Shown here piece after piece: positions 26,401 through 34,276 of a DNA stretch of 64,000 nt (position 1 is the stretch's first letter; each line of letters opens with the position of its first letter). The translations under genes and the position numbers were made by a program. Under the pieces are notes generated by a model, which worked only from the letters and a program-made list of their open reading frames with translations, was not told the DNA's origin and searched no databases. The stretch is from Anaerocolumna xylanovorans DSM 12503. Its GTDB lineage: Bacteria > Bacillota > Clostridia > Lachnospirales > Lachnospiraceae. The stretch lies in the NCBI RefSeq assembly GCF_900143645.1, contig NZ_FRFD01000003.1, positions 1,240,001-1,304,000 of the forward strand, in the 5' to 3' direction.

Positions 26401-26509
26401 ATTTCTAAATTTATCAATATGCTGGTATGGAAATACCAGGGCGCACCCATGAAACCAAATAACAGGTATATCCAAATGGAAAGGCTCTTTAAAATTCATA
26501 ATTATTTAC

Positions 26510-26538
26510 TTGCACTCTTTTCGCTTATGTGATAGAAT
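26510..26538 (+). promoter_or_regulatory. Promoter of the FAD oxidoreductase gene
   Basis: TTGCAC (26510-26515), a 17-base spacer and TAGAAT (26533-26538). It lies upstream of the ATG at 26583 and excludes an in-frame start at 26529. Confidence 0.75.
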
Positions 26539-26582
26539 TGCTCTGGCAATTTGAAACTTATACCTTACAAAGGAGTGTTTTA

Positions 26583-27980
26583 ATGCAGAAATATGATGTA
26601 ATTATTATTGGTGCCGGTCCTTCCGGTATTTTTTGTGCCTACGAGCTCAAAGATAAGAATAAAGACCTAAAAGTCCTTATGGTTGAAAAAGGCCGCCCGA
26701 TTGAGAAAAGAATGTGTCCCAAGAGGACTACCAAACAATGTGTTGGCTGTAAACCCTGCTCTATTACCACAGGCTTTGCCGGCGCCGGTGCCTTTTCCGA
26801 CGGTAAGCTCTCCCTTTCTCCTGACGTAGGCGGAAATCTTCCTGAAATATTAGGCTATGAAAAAACCGTCGAACTGCTAAAAGAATCTGATGATATCTAC
26901 CTGAAATTCGGTGCAGATACCAATGTATATGGTGTGGATAAGGATGAAGAAATCAGAGAAATACGAAGAAGGGCAATTAATGCAAATCTTAAATTGATTG
27001 AATGTCCCATCCGTCACTTAGGAACAGAAGAAGGATATAAAATATATACCAGACTGCAGGAGCATCTGCTCTCCTTAGGTGTGGAAATGAAGTTTAATAC
27101 CATGGTACAGGATATTATCATAGAAGATAAAAAAGTGAAAGGTATTATCTGTGCAGATGAGACTCTCTATGCCGATGAGATCGTGTCCGCAATCGGAAGA
27201 GAAGGCTCTGATTGGTTCAGCCATATCTGCCAGGCACATGGCATTGAAACAAAAGTCGGTACAGTCGATATCGGTGTCCGCGTAGAAGTCAGGGATGAAG
27301 TTATGGATTTCCTGAATAAAAACCTTTATGAGGCAAAGCTTGTTTACTACACTCCTACCTTTGATGATAAGGTAAGAACCTTTTGCTCCAATCCTTCCGG
27401 TGAGGTTGCAACAGAATACTATGAGAACGGGCTTGCTGTTGTAAATGGACACGCATATAAATCTAAGGAATTTAAAACAAACAATACGAACTTTGCGATT
27501 CTGGTATCCAAAAACTTTACCAAACCTTTTAAAACCCCTATTGAATACGGTAAATATATTGCTCAGTTAAGCAATATGCTCTGTGACGGTAAGATTTTAG
27601 TTCAGACCTTTGGTGACTTCCAGAGAGGAAGAAGAACAACAGAAGAAAGACTTTGCAGAAACAATCTGATACCTACTTTGAAAGATGCCGTTCCCGGAGA
27701 TTTGTCCTTAGTCTTCCCTCACCGTATTATGGTTGATATAAAAGAAATGTTACTTGCCCTTGATAAGGTAACTCCCGGTATCGCAAGTGACGAAACCCTT
27801 CTTTATGGTGTGGAGGTTAAATTCTATTCCAATAAGGTCGTAGTAAATGAAGATTTCGAAACCAGTGTTTCAGGACTTCGCGCTATTGGCGACGGCGCTT
27901 CTGTAACCAGAGGTCTTCAGCAGGCTTCTGCAAACGGTATCAGTGTGGCGAGAAGCATATTAAAGAAATTATCCAAATAA
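26583..27980 (+). CDS. FAD-dependent dehydrogenase of the COG2509 group
   Basis: 465 residues with an N-terminal dinucleotide-binding motif GAGPSGIFCAYEL (residues 10-22) and an acidic strand end (MVEKGRP). A cysteine-bearing segment (CPKRTTKQCVGCKPC) may hold a cluster or disulphide. FAGAGAFSDGKL is typical of the family. The C-terminal FAD contact is RAIGDGASVTRGLQQASANG. The substrate is not known; the family is described only as uncharacterised FAD-dependent dehydrogenases. The ATG at 26583 follows AAAGGAGTG. It ends at a terminator shared with rpsO. Confidence 0.9.
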   Translation: MQKYDVIIIGAGPSGIFCAYELKDKNKDLKVLMVEKGRPIEKRMCPKRTTKQCVGCKPCSITTGFAGAGAFSDGKLSLSPDVGGNLPEILGYEKTVELLKESDDIYLKFGADTNVYGVDKDEEIREIRRRAINANLKLIECPIRHLGTEEGYKIYTRLQEHLLSLGVEMKFNTMVQDIIIEDKKVKGIICADETLYADEIVSAIGREGSDWFSHICQAHGIETKVGTVDIGVRVEVRDEVMDFLNKNLYEAKLVYYTPTFDDKVRTFCSNPSGEVATEYYENGLAVVNGHAYKSKEFKTNNTNFAILVSKNFTKPFKTPIEYGKYIAQLSNMLCDGKILVQTFGDFQRGRRTTEERLCRNNLIPTLKDAVPGDLSLVFPHRIMVDIKEMLLALDKVTPGIASDETLLYGVEVKFYSNKVVVNEDFETSVSGLRAIGDGASVTRGLQQASANGISVARSILKKLSK

Positions 27981-28000
27981 ATTCATTTTTCGGATAAATA

Positions 28001-28026
28001 AAAAGAGCGGCTTAGCCGCTCTTTTT
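28001..28026. terminator. Bidirectional terminator between FAD oxidoreductase and rpsO
   Basis: AAAAGAGCGGC (28001-28011) and GCCGCTCTTTT (28015-28025) form an 11-bp stem with a TTA loop and flanking A and T tracts. The 3' side runs to the rpsO stop region at 28028. Confidence 0.93.
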
Positions 28027-28027
28027 A

Positions 28028-28294
28028 TTATTTTCTTAAGCCTAAACGCTCAATTAATTTACGATATCCTTCGATATCAGTCTTCTTTAAGTATTCCAGA
28101 AGACCTCTTCTTTGACCAACCATCTTTAAAAGACCTCTTCTTGAATGATGATCTTTCTGGTTGCTCTTTAAATGTTCTGTTAACTCGTTGATTCTTGCAG
28201 ATAAAAGAGCAATCTGAACTTCCGGTGAACCGGTATCTTCTGGTGTTCTTCCGTATGCTGCAATAATTCCCTGTTTCTTTTCTTTGCTAATCAT
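28028..28294 (-). CDS. rpsO: 30S ribosomal protein S15
   Basis: 88 residues, the standard S15 length. It shows the family hallmarks TGSPEVQIALLSARI and HHSRRGLLKMVGQRR that bind the three-way junction of 16S rRNA and bridge to the large subunit. The ribosome site AAAGGAGG lies 7 bases upstream of the ATG. The transcript has its own promoter (28386-28414) and a structured leader (28324-28364). The usual downstream partner pnp is not here; the gene ends at a shared terminator. Confidence 0.98.
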   Translation of the reverse strand: MISKEKKQGIIAAYGRTPEDTGSPEVQIALLSARINELTEHLKSNQKDHHSRRGLLKMVGQRRGLLEYLKKTDIEGYRKLIERLGLRK

Positions 28295-28323
28295 GATAAT
28301 TCCTCCTTTAATCGTTAACGCCT

Positions 28324-28364
28324 GGTACTAAGAATTAGGTCGGAGTGTCCCAAATCCTGGCACC
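28324..28364 (-). promoter_or_regulatory. Structured rpsO leader, possible S15 autoregulatory site
   Basis: On the minus strand GGTGCCAGGATTTGGG (28364-28349) can pair with CCTAATTCTTAGTACC (28339-28324) around a 9-base loop, with several G-U pairs and two mismatches. S15 represses its own mRNA in many bacteria through structured leaders, and the position directly upstream of the ribosome site fits. The exact class cannot be named from sequence. Confidence 0.45.
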
Positions 28365-28385
28365 GGTTTTAAACGTACGCAAGTT

Positions 28386-28414
28386 ATTGTAACATACTAA
28401 ACCTCATTTGTAAA
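28386..28414 (-). promoter_or_regulatory. Promoter of rpsO
   Basis: TTTACA (28409-28414), a 17-base spacer and TACAAT (28386-28391) on the minus strand. Confidence 0.7.
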
Positions 28415-28434
28415 GGATAAGCCTAAAAATTATA

Positions 28435-30051
28435 TTACAAAAGCTCCAGCAATACCTTATCCACGCTGTAAAAAAAGGCTTCCTCTCCTGTTGCTTCTAC
28501 AAGTCCCGCCTGCCTGAAAACCTTCATAACAGAAGGCTGTATGGAAGAAAAAAGAACGGTGGTCTTACTCTCTTTGGCCTGCTTGTAATAATCCATTATT
28601 ACCCCGACGGAAGTAATATCCGCCATGGATACTCCTCTTAAAGACAGGATTACGACATCACGGTCATGTAAAGTACTCAATTTCTTCTTAACAGTATCCG
28701 CAGTCATAAAAAACATGGGACCTGCGATATATACCACGCACCAGTTATCTACATTCGTATTATCATCTTTTCCAATACGTATGGGGTCTACTTCTTCAAT
28801 GCTTATCTGGATATCAGCGCTTTTTATAACAAACATAAACAGCCCCAGCAATACACCGATAAGAATCGCTGTTGTTAAATCCAAGGCAACTGTAGCAACC
28901 ATTGTAATAGCATATTTTATAACCGGACCATTGAATTTACGGGAGAACATATAACGGATAGCAGGCCATTCGTTCATTCTCCATGCTGTAACTATCAGGA
29001 CGCCTGCCAGAGCAGTCAAAGGGATTTTTGACATTACGGGACTTAGTAAAAACATAGCAATTAAAAGTCCAATTCCATGAATGATACCGGTCAGTCTGGT
29101 CCTGGCGCCTGATTTGATGGCAACACTGGTCCTGGCGATAGCTGCTGTTGCCGGAATCCCTCCGAAAAAGGGTATCAGCATATTTCCGATTCCCTGTGCA
29201 ATAAGCTCCTGGTCACTGTTCATGGCCTTATCTGCCATTCTGCCGGCAGAAGCTCCGCACAGAAGACTTTCAATCATACATAGCATTGCAATGCTTACAG
29301 CGGGTGAAAATAATCCCTCAATATGTTCCCATGTGATACCTGAAAGACGGAGCCTTTCTGCCGGAAAGAGTGTTTGGGGTATTTCTCCTACTGTTTTTAC
29401 ATCAAGGTGAAACAATATACTTGCTGCCGTAGCAAGGATGATGCCAAGCAAGGAGGCCGGTATTATATTATTCCATTTCTTTGGGAAAAACATCATTAAC
29501 AATACCACAAATAATCCAACACAAAGGGTCGGTATATCCGGCACAAAGCCAAGCTTTGTATAACTAAAAAGCTTACTTAAAGCAGTTGCTCCTTTTGAGT
29601 GTACGCCAAAGAAATTATCTATCTGGCCTAAAACGATAATAATAGCTATCCCGGAGGTAAATCCGGTAATAACAGGTGACGGTATAAAGGAAGTAACCTT
29701 GCCTAAATGCAATATACCGGCTATTACCAGCAGTATTCCGGCTATTAAGGTGGCTATAAATACTCCCTGCATATGATATTTTGCTATAATCGACATTAAA
29801 ATTGCTGCCATTGCTCCTGTTGGCCCTGATATCTGATAAAAGGCTCCTGAAAAAAAGCTGACTATCAGACCTGCTATTATCGCAGTAATTAGCCCGGAAG
29901 CTGCATCGGCACCGCTGGAAACACCAAAAGCAAGTGCAAGAGGCAAAGCCACGGCAGTAACTGTAAGACCTGCCATTAAGTCTTTGCTGAATTTTGTCAG
30001 GTTATAACTTTGGAATTCATTTTTTAATTCTGTCAGAAATGTAAGCTGCAT
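28435..30051 (-). CDS. SulP-family anion permease with STAS domain
   Basis: 538 residues: about 12-14 transmembrane segments (residues 25-420) with the SLC26/SulP signature region (TAVALPLALAFG; SGPTGAMAAI), then a cytoplasmic STAS domain at about 430-535 (LSLRGVSMADITSVGVI). Bacterial members carry sulfate, bicarbonate or dicarboxylates; substrate not resolved. The ATG at 30051 is preferred because AAAGGA lies 11 bases before it and overlaps an alternative ATG at 30063, which has no ribosome site. A Crp/Fnr-type regulator gene lies immediately upstream on the same strand. Confidence 0.93.
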   Translation of the reverse strand: MQLTFLTELKNEFQSYNLTKFSKDLMAGLTVTAVALPLALAFGVSSGADAASGLITAIIAGLIVSFFSGAFYQISGPTGAMAAILMSIIAKYHMQGVFIATLIAGILLVIAGILHLGKVTSFIPSPVITGFTSGIAIIIVLGQIDNFFGVHSKGATALSKLFSYTKLGFVPDIPTLCVGLFVVLLMMFFPKKWNNIIPASLLGIILATAASILFHLDVKTVGEIPQTLFPAERLRLSGITWEHIEGLFSPAVSIAMLCMIESLLCGASAGRMADKAMNSDQELIAQGIGNMLIPFFGGIPATAAIARTSVAIKSGARTRLTGIIHGIGLLIAMFLLSPVMSKIPLTALAGVLIVTAWRMNEWPAIRYMFSRKFNGPVIKYAITMVATVALDLTTAILIGVLLGLFMFVIKSADIQISIEEVDPIRIGKDDNTNVDNWCVVYIAGPMFFMTADTVKKKLSTLHDRDVVILSLRGVSMADITSVGVIMDYYKQAKESKTTVLFSSIQPSVMKVFRQAGLVEATGEEAFFYSVDKVLLELL

Positions 30052-30179
30052 TTGTCTATTCATCCTTTATGTAAGTTTCAAATGCTTATTAGTATAACAC
30101 AAATGCAGGATTTTGCTAGCTGTAAAATGCAAAGTTTTTAGATTAATTTAATATTTTTTTTAGAATTTTGAAGTTTCTC

Positions 30180-30857
30180 TTAACCAAAGAGGTCCTCCAG
30201 CTCTTCTTCCCTGATTATGGTAACGCAATTTCCTTTGATATCGATAATGCCCTCCTGCTTCATTTTCATAAACTCTCTGGATAAGGAAGGCCTGGTTACG
30301 CCAAGAAAGTCAGCCATTTCTTCTCTGTTCATAGGCAGTACCACTTTATTATCTCCCTTATTATGTTTTAGTAAGAATGCTGCTATCTTATGTCTTATGG
30401 TCTCTCCTGAAAGGTATTGAAGCTTCTGATTCAGAAAATATGCCTTCCCTGCCAATATATTAAGCATGTTAAGTGTTAAATTCGTATGGAAGCTGCATTG
30501 ATTATTACAATTTCTGTAAAGAAAAGTTCTTGGAATCCAGAGAACCTTTGCTGCGGTTACCGCCACAGCGTAATAATCATATTCCTGCCGGTCTAAAAAG
30601 GCATAGACCTCACCAAATAAATCGCCTCCGCGGTTAAAAGAAGCCACAAGACTTCTTCTTCCCGAAGGGGAGTCCCTGCACACCGCTACTTCACCTTCCA
30701 ATAACAGATGAAGGTATTCAGGCTTGTCCTTCTGATAGAATATGAAATCATTTTTCTGATAACTTCTCTCACTTGCTTTACAGCATAATAAGAGACTGTC
30801 TATCTCTTCTTCCGGAATATCAGCAAATAACCTGCAATTTAAAACAGAATGATGCAT
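30180..30857 (-). CDS. Crp/Fnr-family transcriptional regulator
   Basis: 225 residues. A cyclic-nucleotide-binding-type beta-barrel (residues 10-125; GEVAVCRDS, GDLFGEVYAFL) is joined by a long dimer helix to a Crp-type winged helix (MNREEMADFLGVTRPSLSRE, about 175-195). The N-terminal cysteines are not spaced like the Fnr iron-sulfur motif, so the effector is unknown. AAAGGAAAAG precedes the ATG. It is 128 bases upstream of the SulP gene and divergent from the DUF5692 gene, so it may control either; no clear operator was identified. Confidence 0.92.
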   Translation of the reverse strand: MHHSVLNCRLFADIPEEEIDSLLLCCKASERSYQKNDFIFYQKDKPEYLHLLLEGEVAVCRDSPSGRRSLVASFNRGGDLFGEVYAFLDRQEYDYYAVAVTAAKVLWIPRTFLYRNCNNQCSFHTNLTLNMLNILAGKAYFLNQKLQYLSGETIRHKIAAFLLKHNKGDNKVVLPMNREEMADFLGVTRPSLSREFMKMKQEGIIDIKGNCVTIIREEELEDLFG

Positions 30858-30951
30858 TTTAATTCTTTTCCTTTCTCTATTTTTCTATTTATACTGCCCT
30901 GACACCACGGAAACTAACCGCATAATTCGTACAAAACTACTTATTTGTCTA

Positions 30952-30981
30952 TTGCTTTTCCCATTGGTTTTTATGTATAAT
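30952..30981 (+). promoter_or_regulatory. Promoter of the DUF5692 gene
   Basis: TTGCTT (30952-30957), an 18-base spacer and TATAAT (30976-30981). Confidence 0.65.
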
Positions 30982-31018
30982 TTACTTATTAAATAATTAA
31001 ATATTTGGAGGTTGAATT

Positions 31019-31999
31019 ATGTTTGAATTTAATTATGGAAGCGGGGCCACCTTCTTAGGCACATGGGGTATGTGGCTACTCGTATTTGCCATCCTCTTCC
31101 TTTTGAATGAGGTGACAAGAAGATTTAAGTATGTAGGTTTATTTGCATTTACGGTACTTCCTCTTGTCTTATCAGTACTATGGTTTACCGTATTAAAGGA
31201 TACCACTTATACCGATTGGTTCCATCTTGCAAAAGTATATTCTGCTACCGCAGGATGCCTCGGCTTCTGGCTTATCCGCCACTTAAAAGGAAAGAACAAA
31301 AAGACCGGTAAGGAATGGAGACTGGCTGATAAAAACTGGGCCTTATGCTTCCCTCCCTTAATACTTGCCATCAACATTATGGAAGCGGTAAGCCGCGATA
31401 TCCAGGTTGGATTACAGTATAACGGCGGCGGCAACCTTACTGATGGTTCTATGTTTGTTCTTGGCGGCTCCTGGAATTATATGAATGCAGCTGCCGGTAT
31501 CTTAAATATTATAACTATTACCGGCTGGTTTGGCATCAAAATCCGTAAAAAGACAGCAAAGGATAAGAGTCAGGATATGCTTTGGCCGGATATGCTCTGG
31601 TTCTGGATTATAGCTTATGATCTTTGGAACTTTACATATACCTATAATTGCCTTCCCGGTCATGCCTGGTATTGCGGTTTTGCTTTATTGCTGGCACCTA
31701 CTATTTGTGCCTTTACTCTCGGAAAAGGTGCCTGGTTACAGCACCGTGCCCACACACTGGCTTTGTGGTGTATGTTTGCCCAGACAATTCCCGCCTTTAT
31801 TGATAAGGGTACTTTCGCAGTTGCCTCAACTTATAACAAGAACATAATGTTCTTCTTCGGTTTAATTTCTCTTCTTGTCAATATTGCTGTTTTAGTTTAT
31901 ATGATTATGACAGCTCTTAAAACAGGAAGGAATCCTTATACGAAAGAATTATATACGGACAATAAGAAATACATCGAAGTGAATGACCTCGCTGTATAG
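31019..31999 (+). CDS. DUF5692 multi-pass membrane protein
   Basis: 326 residues with about 8-9 transmembrane helices and aromatic-rich loops (TWGMWLLVFAILFLL; DMLWFWIIAYDLWNFTYTYN). Fits the uncharacterised DUF5692 family seen in gut Clostridia. Function unknown. GGAGG lies 7 bases before the ATG. The gene has its own promoter and terminator and is divergent from the Crp/Fnr-type regulator, which makes it a candidate target of that regulator by position only. Confidence 0.8.
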   Translation: MFEFNYGSGATFLGTWGMWLLVFAILFLLNEVTRRFKYVGLFAFTVLPLVLSVLWFTVLKDTTYTDWFHLAKVYSATAGCLGFWLIRHLKGKNKKTGKEWRLADKNWALCFPPLILAINIMEAVSRDIQVGLQYNGGGNLTDGSMFVLGGSWNYMNAAAGILNIITITGWFGIKIRKKTAKDKSQDMLWPDMLWFWIIAYDLWNFTYTYNCLPGHAWYCGFALLLAPTICAFTLGKGAWLQHRAHTLALWCMFAQTIPAFIDKGTFAVASTYNKNIMFFFGLISLLVNIAVLVYMIMTALKTGRNPYTKELYTDNKKYIEVNDLAV

Positions 32000-32033
32000 G
32001 AGTTCATAAAACAAGTTTGATAACTCCGCTTAA

Positions 32034-32080
32034 AGCCCCATAGTTTCTGCAATATACTGCCAGAAACTATGGGGCTTCTC
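32034..32080 (+). terminator. Terminator of the DUF5692 gene
   Basis: A perfect 16-bp stem (AGCCCCATAGTTTCTG at 32034-32049, matching arm at 32061-32076) with an 11-base loop. The tail TCTCTTA is only moderately T-rich. The convergent gapN gene ends at 32116, so it may serve both. Confidence 0.8.
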
Positions 32081-32115
32081 TTATGCAGATTGGCTTATTA
32101 TAAGCCATCCCTTCA

Positions 32116-33531
32116 TTATCTGTTCAAATTAATAACAGTTGCTTTTACCCTTGTCATGGCTTCTATTGAATAACGTATTCCCTGTGTGCCAATACCGGAC
32201 TTTTTCACTCCTAAGAACGGAAAATGGTCAGGTCCACGCTCTGTCTTATTATTAATATGGACTGTTCCGACTTCTAGTTTGCCAGCTACGTGGAAAGCGT
32301 CCGTAATATTTTCCGTAAATACGGAAGCCTGCAGGCCATATTCGGATTTATTGGCAAGTGCTACTGCCTCTTCCACCGTATTCACCCGAAGGATTGGCAG
32401 AACCGGCCCGAAGGGTTCTTCCCAGGCTATTCTCATATCTTCCGTTACTTCATCAAATAAGGTAGGATAAATGAGAGTTCCCTCTCTTTTCCCTCCCATC
32501 ACCATCCTGGCGCCTTTTTCCTTGGCGTCTTCTATAAGCCCCCATACAAAATCAGCGGCTTTTTCACTGATTAAAGGAACAACCTCAGCCTGCACCGTCA
32601 GAGGATTTCCCACTCTAAGCTTTCCGATTTCATCCTTCAGATATCCGATCAGCTTATCTGCCACTTCGTTTATTACAATGATTCTCTTTACTGCCGTACA
32701 GCGCTGCCCGGAATAGGAAAAGGCTCCCGCTGCAATATTCTTAGCAGCAAAAGGCAAATCGGCATCTTTTAAAACAATAGCGGCATCTTTTCCCCCCAGC
32801 TCCATAAGAAGAGGCACCATATGCACCTTTTTGGATATATCAAGGCCTACCTCTGTGCTACCGGTAAAATTAATAAAGCTGATATCCGGATGAGTTACGA
32901 TATAATCTCCTATCTCACTGCCTTTTCCGGTTATTACTGTTAACGCACCCTCCGGCAGTCCTGCCTCTAAAAATATCTTAGCCAGCTCAATACCGCAAAG
33001 GCTGCCGGTAGTTGCCGGTTTAAAAACCACTGTGTTTCCCGAGACCAAAGCCGGTGCAATCTTGGAAGCCGCAAGGTTTATAGGATAGTTAAAAGGTGAA
33101 ATTGCCAACACCACTCCAACAGGCTCCCTTGTAACCATTGCAAATTTTTCTTTGCTAAAACCGGAAAAATTATCGCCCTGTATGCTCTCTCCATGAATGC
33201 TTTTTGCCGTATCAGCCGTAAACCGGATAAAATCGGCAGTTCTTGTAATCTCTGATTCCGCGCTCTTTTGATCCTTTCCAATCTCCATAAGAAGAAGTTC
33301 GGCCACTCTTTTGGTATTGGCAAGTAAAAGATCCGCCGCTTTGTACATGATGTCAGCTCTTTTGCTTAAAGGGTATTCCCTCCATTCATAGAAGGCCTTC
33401 TTTGCTTTTTCTATATTGGTATCAACTTCTGACTGTGACATAGCTTTGACAGCACCAAGCAAACTGCCGTCAAGCGGCGAAACAATTTTTATCATATTTT
33501 CGTTATAATTATTTTCGTTATGAATACTCAC
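32116..33531 (-). CDS. gapN: NADP-dependent glyceraldehyde-3-phosphate dehydrogenase (non-phosphorylating)
   Basis: A 471-residue aldehyde dehydrogenase of the GapN group, which oxidises glyceraldehyde 3-phosphate directly to 3-phosphoglycerate with NADP and yields NADPH. Catalytic residues are E244 in MELGGKD and C278 in SGQRCTAVKR; N148 in ISPFNYP is also present. GapN-type features include the C-terminal NNKTERGPDHFPFLG segment. Start is GTG at 33531 with GAAAGGAG 6 bases upstream. It follows a BlaI-type regulator on the same strand, with a palindrome between the two (33630-33642). A BlaI protein next to gapN is unusual. Confidence 0.88.
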   Translation of the reverse strand: MSIHNENNYNENMIKIVSPLDGSLLGAVKAMSQSEVDTNIEKAKKAFYEWREYPLSKRADIMYKAADLLLANTKRVAELLLMEIGKDQKSAESEITRTADFIRFTADTAKSIHGESIQGDNFSGFSKEKFAMVTREPVGVVLAISPFNYPINLAASKIAPALVSGNTVVFKPATTGSLCGIELAKIFLEAGLPEGALTVITGKGSEIGDYIVTHPDISFINFTGSTEVGLDISKKVHMVPLLMELGGKDAAIVLKDADLPFAAKNIAAGAFSYSGQRCTAVKRIIVINEVADKLIGYLKDEIGKLRVGNPLTVQAEVVPLISEKAADFVWGLIEDAKEKGARMVMGGKREGTLIYPTLFDEVTEDMRIAWEEPFGPVLPILRVNTVEEAVALANKSEYGLQASVFTENITDAFHVAGKLEVGTVHINNKTERGPDHFPFLGVKKSGIGTQGIRYSIEAMTRVKATVINLNR

Positions 33532-33629
33532 TTATTACTCCTTTCTAATAAACACAATTATATTGTTTATTATCCTTTTGTTCTGTGCAAATTATAAAGG
33601 AATTATAGTGCAGAAAAGAAATATTGTAT

Positions 33630-33642
33630 GTAACCAGGTTAC
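33630..33642. promoter_or_regulatory. Perfect palindrome between blaI-type gene and gapN
   Basis: GTAACCAGGTTAC reads the same on both strands around one central base. It lies 3 bases after the regulator's stop codon and about 100 bases before the gapN start, near AT-rich promoter-like sequence. It looks like a dimer-binding operator rather than an RNA hairpin, since no loop is possible. Confidence 0.5.
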
Positions 33643-33645
33643 CAA

Positions 33646-34011
33646 CTAAAGCTTTTGCTCGCTAACAATTCTTTCTAATTCCAGCAATTCACCCGGAGTT
33701 AGTTTCTGGTTTTTTAAGAATTCCGTAAAAAAGGTGGTTAATGAGCCATTATAGAATTTATTAAGCAGTGACACTGTTTCTGTGTTCTGTACTGTTCTTT
33801 TTGATATAGTAGCCTTACATAAAAATCCGGGGTCTTCTCTTTTGATTGCTCCCTTATCAATCAGGCGCTTTATAACGGTATATGTTGTGTTCTTTTCCCA
33901 GCCTATGTATTCTTTAATTATTTTGGAAATATCTTTGGCCGCAAGCACCTTATTGGACCATAGTAATTCCATAATATTTAATTCTCCTTCATGTAGACGT
34001 ATTTCGTTCAT
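33646..34011 (-). CDS. BlaI/MecI/CopY-family repressor without a BlaR partner
   Basis: A 121-residue repressor: winged helix at residues 1-75 (GELNIMELLWSN, then KNTTYTVIKRLIDKGAI) and a helical dimerisation tail (about 80-118). Relatives control beta-lactamase or copper genes and are released by BlaR1/MecR1 proteolysis or by metal; no such sensor is nearby. The ATG at 34011 has GGAG 7 bases upstream, better than an in-frame ATG at 34044. Three operator-like sites lie directly upstream (34108-34206), so it most likely represses itself and perhaps gapN. Confidence 0.88.
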   Translation of the reverse strand: MNEIRLHEGELNIMELLWSNKVLAAKDISKIIKEYIGWEKNTTYTVIKRLIDKGAIKREDPGFLCKATISKRTVQNTETVSLLNKFYNGSLTTFFTEFLKNQKLTPGELLELERIVSEQKL

Positions 34012-34107
34012 TCCTGCTCCAATCCGCGCACATAAAATATGCACTTAAGTATATTTAGCGATTTATATAAAACCCTGATAAGGATTAAAAAAGGATAATT
34101 ATTTAAG

Positions 34108-34206
34108 TCTACATTCGTAGAATTAAGTCATTTTGTGTTTTCCAAATTAGTCTACTTTTGTCGCATTGTATACTCGATCTCATTGCGCAATACTCTACAT
34201 TAGTAG
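34108..34206 (-). promoter_or_regulatory. Three BlaI-like operators spaced 43 bp apart
   Basis: TCTACATTCGTAGA (34108-34121), TCTACTTTTGTCGC (34151-34164) and TCTACATTAGTAG (34194-34206) resemble the BlaI/MecI dyad with a TACA/TGTA-like core. The starts are exactly 43 bases apart, about four helical turns, so all sites face the same side of the DNA. They lie 97-195 bases upstream of the regulator's start codon. Confidence 0.65.
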
Positions 34207-34276
34207 TTTTTACCATATCTATATTCTACCTAAATAGAATTCACTTGTCAATAAAAAAACATTCCAACTCTCTGTT

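Noticed and set aside
30858..30951. Possible Fnr/Crp operator between the regulator and the DUF5692 gene
   Set aside because: No TTGAT-N4-ATCAA or TGTGA-N6-TCACA type dyad is present, so an operator cannot be claimed.
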